A stretch of DNA of 29,785 nt, taken from positions 1 through 29,785 of the forward strand of contig JBIITN010000024.1 of NCBI GenBank assembly GCA_044340485.1, in the 5' to 3' direction. This DNA comes from UBA2093 sp044340485. GTDB taxonomy: Bacteria > Actinomycetota > Acidimicrobiia > Acidimicrobiales > Ilumatobacteraceae. Numbering within the stretch: position 1 is the first letter of the stretch; each line of letters opens with the position of its first letter. The position numbers and the translations under genes are program-made. Positions 15,492 to 25,000 of this stretch are shown here, piece after piece. A model generated the notes under the pieces. The model made no database searches and was not told the origin of the DNA. It saw nothing but the letters and a program-made list of their open reading frames with translations.

Positions 15492-16715
15492 TCATCGTGT
15501 TGGGCGCCACTGCACCATGTCTCGATTGATGTCGGACACACGCGTAACGCCTACGAGCGCCATTGTCATTGCTAATTCATTGCGAATCATGTTGAGTGCC
15601 ATCGTGACACCACGTTCACCTGCGGCGCCAAGTCCGTACAAGTAGGCGCGACCGATGGACACGGCATCTGCGCCCAGTGCAAGAGCTTTGAAAACGTCTC
15701 CTCCACGACGAACGCCGCCGTCGCAGATAACGGTGATGCGTCCATTGACGGCTTGGGAAATTGGCTCGATGAGTTCAATGATTGGGGGAGAACCATCCAG
15801 TTGTCGGCCGCCATGATTCGACACCATGATGCCGTCAACACCGGCGTCAATTGCAAGAAGGGCATCGTCGACAGACTGCACCCCCTTCAATACGAGCGCA
15901 CCGTTCCAGATGTCGCGCAACCATGCAACGTCGTCCCATGACAACGCCGGATCAAACTGGCTGTTGATGTAATCAGCCAGTGTTACTGCGGTTTCACCGT
16001 TCAAGTCTTTTCGCTCTGCAACCACCGCAAATGTGATTGGGTCATTGCGCAGAAAGTCCAATGTCCATGACGGGTGCAGAATGCCGTCAACAATTGTTCC
16101 TGGGCCGATCTTTGGTGGCAAAGTAAAGCCTCGGCGCACGTCGCGCTCACGTCGACCAAACACGGGCGTGTCAACGGTGAGTTGTAAACCCGCGTATCCG
16201 GCGCGTTGTGCTCGCAGCACCATGTCTTTCACCATGTCACGGTCACGCCACGTGTACACCTGAAACCATTTGTTGAGTCCATCAACTGAGCCGATTTCTT
16301 CAATCGATCGTGTGGCAAGAGTCGAGAGGCAATAGTCCAATCCAGCATCTCGTGACGCACGTGCGACAGCGAGCTCACCCTGTGAGTGTGCAATACGGCC
16401 GAAACCAGTCGGCGACAGCATGACCGGCATTGCCATCTGATGACCAAAGAGTGAGGTCGACAAGTCGATGTTGCTCACATCGCGTAACACGCGCGGCCGA
16501 TATTCGATGTCGTTGAATGACGCAGAGTTTCGATACAGCGTCACCTCATCAAGTGCGGCTCCGTCGTAATAGTCGAAAATGCCACCAGGTAGTCGACGTT
16601 GAGCAATCCGACGCAGGTCGTCGATGTTTGCGGCTCGCGACAATCGACGCTCAGTGGGATTCCACTGCGGCACATCAAATCGAACTACCGAGCGAAATGC
16701 TCGGATCGCTTTCAC
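15492..16715 (-). CDS. lldD: FMN-dependent L-lactate / 2-hydroxyacid dehydrogenase (LldD family)
   Basis: This flavoenzyme oxidises an L-2-hydroxyacid, most likely L-lactate, to the 2-oxoacid. The 407-residue TIM-barrel protein shows the FMN-binding segment LSPTGFGRIAH, VLKGVQ with Lys277, and the active-site motif SNHGGRQLDG with His301 as catalytic base and Arg304 binding the carboxylate. CDGGVRRGGDV and GRAYLYGL complete the phosphate site. The wording (NIDDLRRIAQRR, WFQVYTWRDRD) resembles mycobacterial LldD2. Glycolate or mandelate-type substrates remain possible. The start is the GTG at 16715, 20 bp after the acyl-CoA synthetase stop, with no strong ribosome binding site, which suggests coupled translation. 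No membrane insertion loop is obvious. Confidence 0.9.
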   Translation of the reverse strand: MKAIRAFRSVVRFDVPQWNPTERRLSRAANIDDLRRIAQRRLPGGIFDYYDGAALDEVTLYRNSASFNDIEYRPRVLRDVSNIDLSTSLFGHQMAMPVMLSPTGFGRIAHSQGELAVARASRDAGLDYCLSTLATRSIEEIGSVDGLNKWFQVYTWRDRDMVKDMVLRAQRAGYAGLQLTVDTPVFGRRERDVRRGFTLPPKIGPGTIVDGILHPSWTLDFLRNDPITFAVVAERKDLNGETAVTLADYINSQFDPALSWDDVAWLRDIWNGALVLKGVQSVDDALLAIDAGVDGIMVSNHGGRQLDGSPPIIELIEPISQAVNGRITVICDGGVRRGGDVFKALALGADAVSIGRAYLYGLGAAGERGVTMALNMIRNELAMTMALVGVTRVSDINRDMVQWRPTR

Positions 16716-16735
16716 GGTGTGTGTATTTCCGCCAA

Positions 16736-18307
16736 TTAGTTGACGCGACGCTCGCGACCCGCCCAGAACGGTTCACGAAGATCCTTCTTCAGGATCTTTC
16801 CGCTTGGGTTGCGCGGAAGCATGTCAACGAAATCAACACTTGTGGGGCACTTGAATTTGGCCAACTGAGACTGAGCAAAGGAGATGATTTCCTCTTCAGT
16901 GACATCAGTTCCTGCTGCTTTCACAACGATTGCTTTTGGTGTTTCACCCCATTTTTCATGAGGTACACCAATGACGGCAACGTCTGCGATGGCGGGATGG
17001 CTCATCAATACGTTTTCGACTTCGGCTGGGTAAACGTTTTCGCCGCCCGAGACGATCATGTCTTTGACGCGGTCGTGGATGTAGACGTACCCGTCTTTGT
17101 CCATGTATCCAGCGTCACCTGAGCGGAACCACTTGTCGGGAGTGATGGCCTTGGCGGTTTCTTCTGGCATCTTCCAGTAGCCCTTCATCACTTGCTGACC
17201 GCGAATCCAGATTTCGCCGACTTCACCAACAGGCGTATCTTTTCCGGTGTCGTTGTCGACGATGCGCACTTCAACGCCAGGGCCTGGGATACCACATGAA
17301 CGCAAGCGATGCTTGTTGGGTCCGTTCACATCGTGATCAGCTGGCGGCAAGTTGATGACCGCACCGGTTGTTTCGGTAAGACCATATGCCTGCCAGAAGT
17401 CGCACTTGAAAGTCTGCACGCTCCGCGCCAAGACATCTTCAGAGATAGGAGATGCGCCGTAGACAATGGTTTTCAGACTGGAGAAATCTGCCTTGTCGAC
17501 GTCGGGAACCATCAACATGAACTGCAGTGCGACAGGCACCAGGAACGTGTGAGTGATCTTGTGTTGTTGAATCAGATTGACGACAACTGTGGGGTCAAGG
17601 TCACGCACGATGATGCTCTTGCCACCATCTGACATGCCGGCCACGGCCCATCCGCCGCCGCCAATGTGGAACAGCGGCATTGCGACCATGTTGACGGTGT
17701 CACGAGTGATGCCCCACATTTGCTTGCCGGTGTCGAGCATGCCGAACATGTTGTAGTTCGAGAGCATGACGCCTTTTGGACGACCGGTTGTTCCGCTGGA
17801 GTACAACTGAAACGCAACATCATCGATTTGCGAGACGGCACCTGGGTCGCCAGTTGGTTGTGCCGCAATCCATGATTCAAAATCTTCAAACTTTGGATGA
17901 CCACCGATAACAAGAATCTTCTTGACGGTTGTCAACTTGTCGGCGATTGCGTCGATGATGGGGATGAAATCGGGTCCCACGACCATGACTTTTGCATCGG
18001 CATCATTGACGATGTATTCAACTTCAGGCGCTGCGAGTCGCCAGTTCACGTCGACACACACCGCATTCAACAATGCGGCACCAAAGAACGCATCGAAGTG
18101 AGCGATGCCGTTCTTGTCGAGAAACGCGATGCGATCTTGATTGCCAACACCGTTGGCGGCGAGACCGTTTGCGACGCGTTGAGCGCGTTCGTACATCTGT
18201 GCCCACGTGATCACTCGGTCACCTTCGACCAAGCACGTGTCATTTGCACGTGCTTCTCCGTGAATTCGGACGATGTCTGCAATGGATTGGACTGATGCTG
18301 TGCTCAT
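16736..18307 (-). CDS. AMP-forming acyl-CoA synthetase (FadD-like)
   Basis: It activates a carboxylic acid to its CoA thioester via an acyl-adenylate. The 523-residue protein of the ANL superfamily has the P-loop motif SSGTTGRPKG (170-179), the YGLTETTG adenine-site motif, RSGDAGYMDKDG, the hinge region DRVKDMIVSGGENVYP, and the C-terminal adenylation lysine Lys504 in PSGKILKKDLR. All catalytic elements are present; the substrate is unknown (medium/long-chain or an aromatic acid). I place the start at the ATG at 18307 rather than the GTG at 18313, because a good promoter puts transcription start right at the ATG. It is first in a probable operon with lldD and the thiolase gene. Confidence 0.9.
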   Translation of the reverse strand: MSTASVQSIADIVRIHGEARANDTCLVEGDRVITWAQMYERAQRVANGLAANGVGNQDRIAFLDKNGIAHFDAFFGAALLNAVCVDVNWRLAAPEVEYIVNDADAKVMVVGPDFIPIIDAIADKLTTVKKILVIGGHPKFEDFESWIAAQPTGDPGAVSQIDDVAFQLYSSGTTGRPKGVMLSNYNMFGMLDTGKQMWGITRDTVNMVAMPLFHIGGGGWAVAGMSDGGKSIIVRDLDPTVVVNLIQQHKITHTFLVPVALQFMLMVPDVDKADFSSLKTIVYGASPISEDVLARSVQTFKCDFWQAYGLTETTGAVINLPPADHDVNGPNKHRLRSCGIPGPGVEVRIVDNDTGKDTPVGEVGEIWIRGQQVMKGYWKMPEETAKAITPDKWFRSGDAGYMDKDGYVYIHDRVKDMIVSGGENVYPAEVENVLMSHPAIADVAVIGVPHEKWGETPKAIVVKAAGTDVTEEEIISFAQSQLAKFKCPTSVDFVDMLPRNPSGKILKKDLREPFWAGRERRVN

Positions 18308-18314
18308 AGTCACA

Positions 18315-18343
18315 ATCCTAAATGCCCTATAGGAACTTGTCTA
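18315..18343 (-). promoter_or_regulatory. Promoter of the acyl-CoA synthetase operon
   Basis: On the minus strand TAGACA (18338-18343, five of six to TTGACA) and TAGGAT (18315-18320) are spaced by 17 bp. The -10 ends 7 bases before the ATG at 18307, predicting a leaderless mRNA. Confidence 0.6.
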
Positions 18344-18417
18344 CCGAGATTCACTGTTTCCTGTGGGGATTCACACGGCGTTACCCGGGGTCACTCCACG
18401 GGGGGAGTCTCGTCGCT

Positions 18418-18423
18418 TACTGT
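18418..18423 (+). promoter_or_regulatory. Probable -10 element of the dedA-family gene (leaderless)
   Basis: TACTGT ends 6 bases before the GTG start at 18430. The G-rich stretch further upstream is too far from the GTG to be its ribosome binding site. No clear -35 is visible. Confidence 0.35.
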
Positions 18424-18429
18424 TGACCC

Positions 18430-19032
18430 GTGGTCGAGTGGATAACAGATTTCATTGACAGTATTGGCCTCGTCGGAGTTGCCGTATTAGTTGCTCTTGA
18501 AAACGTCTTTCCACCGATTCCATCGGAAGTCATTTTGTTACTTGCTGGATACAACGTTGAACTCAATCGATTTGGTTTCATCGGGGCGGTGATCGCAGCC
18601 ACAGTTGGATCGATTATCGGCGCGTATTTCTTGTACGGCGTGGGGCGTGTGTTGAGCGAAGAGCGATTAGAAGCGTTATTGGCAGGTGTTGGTAAATATG
18701 TCGGTTTAAAAAAGAAAGACGTTTCCAAAGGATTCGATTGGTTTGAGCGCCATGAGGATCCGGTGGTGTTCTTTGGTCGACTTATTCCGGTTGTGCGCTC
18801 AGTGGTGAGCATTCCTGCTGGCGCAGCAAAAATGCCTCTTGTCAAATTCACACTGTTGACAGGTCTTGGCTCGCTGATCTGGAACACCGTGTGGGTATCG
18901 ATCGGATGGGGTCTCGGGTCGCAATGGGAAAAAGCCGAAACGTGGGGTAGTTATCTGCAATACATCGTGATCGCGCTTGTTCTAATTGGACTTGTTGTGT
19001 TGGTCTTACGCGCGCGTCGTGCTCGCTCTTAG
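18430..19032 (+). CDS. DedA family membrane protein (VTT/SNARE-associated domain)
   Basis: DedA proteins are polytopic inner-membrane proteins; some members recycle undecaprenyl phosphate or other lipids and affect envelope homeostasis. The 200-residue product shows ENVFPPIPSE near residue 24-33 and FFGRLIPVVRSVVSIPAGA (114-132). Arg117 and Arg123 keep the six-residue spacing of the essential arginines in E. coli YqjA. Four to five hydrophobic segments and a basic C-terminus fit the family. The start is a GTG with a -10-like hexamer 6 bases before it. The gene is divergent from the acyl-CoA synthetase operon and ends 2 bp from the stop of the convergent giant gene, with no terminator between. 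The exact substrate is unknown. Confidence 0.92.
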   Translation: MVEWITDFIDSIGLVGVAVLVALENVFPPIPSEVILLLAGYNVELNRFGFIGAVIAATVGSIIGAYFLYGVGRVLSEERLEALLAGVGKYVGLKKKDVSKGFDWFERHEDPVVFFGRLIPVVRSVVSIPAGAAKMPLVKFTLLTGLGSLIWNTVWVSIGWGLGSQWEKAETWGSYLQYIVIALVLIGLVVLVLRARRARS

Positions 19033-19034
19033 CA

Positions 19035-22000
19035 TCATTTCTTGAAACGCGCTGTGAGTCGTCTAGCTCTGCTTGCTAGTGGGCCTGCATTGAATCCAAA
19101 CCCGGCTATTCCGAGGACCAGTAGACCCATCAGGATGATGAGCGCAACTACAGCCGCAATCGCCAGCATCGATTGATTTTCATCACTGACATCTATTGGA
19201 ACTGTTGGCTCTTCTGGTTCTGATGGCGTGTCTGGAGTCTGTGAAGCACCATCTTCGTCTGTTGAGGCGTCGACCGTCTCGTCGTGATCGGCGATGGCGC
19301 TTGAGTCAGGATTCTGAATGCCTGCCGACTGGTTGTTGCGGGAGCGACGGATTTTTGATGTGGTTTTTTCTTCTACTGGGCTGGCCGTTGGTGCTCCAGC
19401 TGCGGGAGTTTCAATGGATGCTGGTGATGCTGGAACAAACGTTGCCGACATTTCCGACGGATCTCCGCGGCCCGCCAAGTTGATTGGTATCACACGGAAA
19501 ACGTACGGTTGCCCTCCCATCAAGGAACGCACAACCACAGTTGTTGACGTGCTCACCGTATCGTTGACGTCGTTCCACGTCGCTCCGTTGTTTGTTGAGT
19601 ATTGAATGACATAGTCGGTGACAGGAGAACCTCCGTCATTGTCTGGTGCTGTCCAGGACAAATCAACTGATTGAATACCGCTTGTACCGCGTGGGATTCC
19701 GGGGGCTCCCGCAGTTGTTGATGGAGTAGCAAGCAATGGTGGCGTGGCAGTTCCCGCACCGTTTCCGTTAAACGCGCGAACGCGAACGTCATATTCCTCT
19801 CCGTTTTCGAGGCCCATTACTGTAAACGGATTTTCGGGGACATCACTCCATGTTGATCCGCCGTCAATGGTGTATTCGTAACGCGAAATTTCGCGACCAC
19901 CATTATCAGACGGTGGATCAAACGCAATTCTCAAAGTTTCATCCGATGATGAGGCCGCGATGTTGCGCACATTGCCGGGTGTCGTTGACGGAACGAGACG
20001 GAAGCTTGTTGATGGCAAGCCGAGTGCTTCGGAGTGCAGGGCACGAACGGCGACGTCGTAGGTTTGCCCGTTGACAAGACCAGTGAGTCGGAAAGATTGT
20101 ACGGAAGTTGACGGCGTTGTCATCGGGAATGCCATCACTGCGCTAACAATTTGCGAACGTAATGAAAGTGGCGCCATCACTTGTTGCGTGACGTCATTCC
20201 ATGTTTCTCCGCCATCGATTGAATATTCAAAACCGTCAAGTTCTGTGCCGCCTGTGTCGGTTGGTGCGACGTAGCGAATGGCAATCTCACCATCGCCAGT
20301 CTCAGTAGCGGTAATTGTTGGCGCAGCCGGGGGTGCTGTTACAAGCTTGGCAACGCTATCGATACTGATTCCTGCGCCTCGGAAGTTCACTGCGCGAAGA
20401 TCTACTTCGTATGCGGTACCGATTGTGACGTTGTCAATTTCAATCGGCGATGTATTTCCAGGTGTATTGGTCCATGTGCTGCCGCCGTCAAGAGAATATT
20501 GATAATGCGTGATTGGTGCACCACCAGTGTTCACAGGTGGTGTGAAGTGCACCATCAATGTTCCATTTCCAGAAGTCTTAGAGGTGATGGTTGGGGCGCT
20601 GGGCGTAGTTGCAGGAAGCGCAGGTGCTGGCTCTGATGCATCAGAGGCACCAATTCCATTTACCGTGCGCACGCGAACGTTGTACGTGGTGCCATTCGAC
20701 AGCCCTGTAATCGTGAGCGGACGTTGGGTGCTTGCAGGGTTGCGTGTCACCCAAGTTTCTCCGTTGTCAATGGAGTATTCGATGTTGGATATCGGGTTAC
20801 CACCGTTGCCCCCGAAGGTAATTGCCAGATGTACCGCGCCGTCGGCTGAAAGCACTTCTGTGATCTGGGGAGCATCAGGGATTGTTGCGGGGATGCCGGT
20901 TTGGGTGTTGCTTGTAACTCCAACTCCTCGAGCATTGATGGCGCGAATTGCAACCGTGTACGAAGCTCCATTTACGAGGCCTGAAATCGACAGCGGAGAC
21001 GTAGTACCCGTGGCAGTGGTCCATGTTGACCCGCCATCAGTTGAGATTTGGTATCCGCTTACTGGAGCCCCACCGTTACCACCGGGAGTAAAGGCAATCT
21101 CAAGAGATTGATTACTTCCAGTGATCGACGTGATAGTAGGTGCGAGAGGCGGACCAGACGGCATCACCGCAGAAGTCGTTGACGGTTCACTTTCAGACAC
21201 TGTGTTTATGGCGCGTAGACGTACGTTGTATGTCGTTCCATTAGTAAGGCTCGGGATGACAATCGGACTTTGTGTCGATGATGGACTTAGGGTCGTCCAT
21301 GTCGCTCCATTATTGGTCGAGTAGGCATAGTTTGTGATCGCGTCACCACCATCACCATTGGGAACAAATGCGACGACTGCACGTGAGTCCTCACCAATGA
21401 CGGATGTAATTGTGGGAGCTTCGGGGGGCGCAGCTGGAGTTACCGAGAACGACGTGCTTGGAGAACTCGTACCCATGGCGTTGAGTGAACGAACTCGCAC
21501 TCCGTATGAGGTGCCATTGACGAGGTTGCTCAACGTGAGGGGACTTATGTCCGAAGCCGGCGAACGCGTCGTCCAAGTATTGCCATTATCAATTGAGTAC
21601 TCAATATTGGAAATCGCTGCACCATTTGTTGCACCAAGGTTGAACACAACCGTCGCGGAAGCGTTGCCACGTGTAATCGACGTGATTGTCGGTGCAGATG
21701 GCACTCCAGCGGGCATTCCGGTTGACGCTGCACTGTCATCACCTGCACCTTGTGAATTCACCGCACGCAATTTGACTGAGTATGACACGCCATTGGTGAG
21801 ACCAGTGATTGTAAGTGGGCTTTGAGCGGAGGCAGAACTCTGCTGTAACCATGTTGTGCCATTATCCAACGTGTATTCAACATCTGAGATCGCGTCGCCA
21901 CCGTTTGCGCCCAAGGTGTATGCGACAGTCAGAGTGGTGTTACCGCGAGCAATGTTGGCGATTGTGGGAGCATCTGGAGCACGTGCTGGCGTCAATGTGG

Positions 22001-25000
22001 TCGCGCTTGAGGCTGGCCCAACTCCAAGTTCATTACGTGCGCGAATTTGTACACGGTAATCGGTGCCATTTGTTAGTTCCTGAACCGTGATGGGGCTTGT
22101 GGGTGCAAGCACAGTTGTCCACGACTCACCGTCGTCGAGTGAATAGTCAATTCCACTTACTGTGCGACCTCCATTGTCGCTGACCGAATATCCGATGTTG
22201 ATTGTCTCATCGGACACAGTTGACCCAGAGATGGTTGGAGCACCAGGAATGCGGCCCGCACTTTGCGTTAGAGAGTTACTCGCAACAGCATCGTTAACGC
22301 CGCCACTGTTAAGATCAACTTGAGAGTTAATCGCGGCGACTTCAATAGTTTTTAGCGCACCATTAGTTAGACCTGAGATCACAAATGGACTATCTATTGA
22401 GGTTGGGTTGAGGGCTATCCAAGAACCACCGTCCACTCGGTATGCAAAGTTGGTAATAAGTGCTCCACCGTTGTCTTGTGGTGGTTCAAACTCGACAACA
22501 AGTGCTCCGTCACGAGGCGCCAGTCGAGTTAGAACAGGCGCACCGGGAACTGTGGCGGGGGTACCGCTCGTGCGACTCGCCATCCCAGAGCCACGTGCGT
22601 TGACAGCCCGCATCTTAATTGGATATGTCACGCCGTTGACTAGTCCAGAAATCTCAAGCGGGCTTTGGGTGGATGCTGGAGAGCGAGTTGTCCACGTGTC
22701 GCCATCGTCGATCGAGTACTGAATGTTCGTGATAGCGGAACCGCCGGATGATCCCAGTGCAAATGCGAGTGATACGGCGCCATCAAGCGGAGTAGCGGAC
22801 AGGATGACTGGCATCGATGGCGTTGTTGCGGGTGTTCCCTGAACTTGAGATGACGATGCCCCAGCGCCAAATGAGTTAATTGCACGAATAATGATGTTGT
22901 AAGTCGTTCCATTGGCGAGATTTTCAATATCAAACGAACCAGTATTGAGAGCGGTGCTTTCTGGAGTCCATGACGCACCGTTGTCGAGGGAATACTCATA
23001 GTTGATGATGTTGCTGCCACCGTTATCGCTTGGAGCAATAACGGAAAGTGTGAGGCTTCGACTGCCTACGGATACATTTGAGATGGAGGGTGCACCAGGT
23101 GTGGTGGCGGGAATGGCCGCAATTACGTTTGACGGCGCGCCGTTGCCCCGATCATTGATGAGGGCGATACGTACGTCGTATGACTGACCATTGTTTAGTC
23201 CGCCAATCACCAGAGGACTCTCCGACGAAGCAGATGAGCGCACCGTCCAGCTTGTTCCGCCGTCGAGTGAATAGCGAACATTCGAAGTGGCGTTCCCACC
23301 GTCAAAGCCTTCAGTGAAGAAGACGGTCAACTTCTGATTACCGGACGAGATTGAAGCAATAGTTGGGGCGTCGGGAACGCGTGACGGAATCGCGGACGAG
23401 GCAGTTGATTCTGCTCCTGAACCCGTACGGTTTACTGCACGCACCTTTACTTGGTACGAGTTGCCATTAACGAGTGAAGAGATTGCAAATGAGGTGTTCG
23501 CAGTGTTGCTAGAGCGCCACGTGACACCGTTGTCGGTGGAGTATTCGAAAGCAATGACGCTGGCGCCACCGTTGTTTCCTGGTGAAACTGTGACAGCTAG
23601 CGCACCATCTTGAGGAATTACAGACGAGATAGTGGGAGCGCTAGGAGTTGTGGCCGGAGTCGCTGCTGTCGCAGTTGACGATGCCCCCGGGCCTTTGGCA
23701 TTGACCATGCGAACACGAACTTGGTATTCGGTTCCATTCGTCAGTCCGGTGATAACGAGCGGACTTGACGTCGTCGCTGTCGTTGGAGTGACCCAATTGG
23801 TTCCGTTGTCGACCGAGTATTCAATGTTGGTTGTCGGGTTACCACCATTGAATCCCTGCGTAAATCCGACTGACAGACCTCCGTCTCGTGATGTTATTGA
23901 GTTGATTACCGGGGTACTCGGCGGAGCAGCGGGACGGCCAGCAACGGTGTTGCTTGCCGCACCACTTCCTTGGATGTTGACTGCACGAACTTTGACAGAG
24001 TAATCCGTGCCGTTTGTTAAGCCAGAAATAACTATTGGAGACTGGGGGCTTCCAGGAGAACGCGTGGTCCATGTCTGTCCGCCGTCCGTTGAGTATTCGT
24101 AGTTTGTAACTTCTTCGCCGCCATTGTTAGTGGGGGTAGTAATTACGACAGATAGAGAGCTGTTTGAACCCGTTATCAAATTGATTGTTGGCGCACCCGG
24201 AACTGCCGAGGGTTTTGCCGACCGAGCTTCACTTGCTTCACTAACACCATTTGCGTTGCGAGCACGCACCATCAGTGTGTACGTCGTGCCGTTTTCTAGT
24301 GGGATTGGAGTTGCGTTTTCGTCGCTCTTGAAGGACGAGACAACGATCGGCATGGCTGTAGATGCTGGGTCAACTGCAACCCATGTCCCAGCTTCGCCGT
24401 TGTCTATCAAGAATTCGTAGTTAGTAACGGCTGTTCCGCCAGTGCTCGTTGGTGCCATCACGAACAAAGTTAATGTTTGATCAGAACTTCGGATTGTCTG
24501 CAGAGTCGGTGCGCTTGGAGTCGTTGATGGAATTCCCGATGAACCCAGACTTGCAACTCCAGCACCGCGGACATTGACGTGACGCAATTTCACTGAGTAC
24601 GACACTCCGTTGGTAAGTCCCGCCACTGTGATGGGACTCGTCGCTTGGTTTGCCGTTGTCCATGATGTTCCACCATCAAGTGAATATTGCGTTGAAGTAA
24701 TTGGAGCACCACCAGTTGTGCCAGAGGTAAACGCAACTTCAAGTGAACCACTGCCGATCAGTGAATCATCCTGACGACGTCCGCCAGTCACGGACGTAAT
24801 AGTTGGAGCGCCAGGTGGAGTAGACGGAATTGCGCTAACGGCTTCACTCGAAATACCGGAACCGCGACTGTTTACACCGCGGACTTTCACTAGATACGTC
24901 GTGCCGTTAGTTAGATTCGCAATCTCGATAGGACTTTGGATTGATGGTGGATCACGTGTGATCCAAGTTGCTCCGTCATCAATCGAGTACTCATAATTGG

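Noticed and set aside
18308..18313. GTG at 18313 as start of the acyl-CoA synthetase
   Set aside because: The -10 hexamer ends one base before it, so the GTG would probably lie upstream of the mRNA start; the ATG at 18307 fits the promoter.
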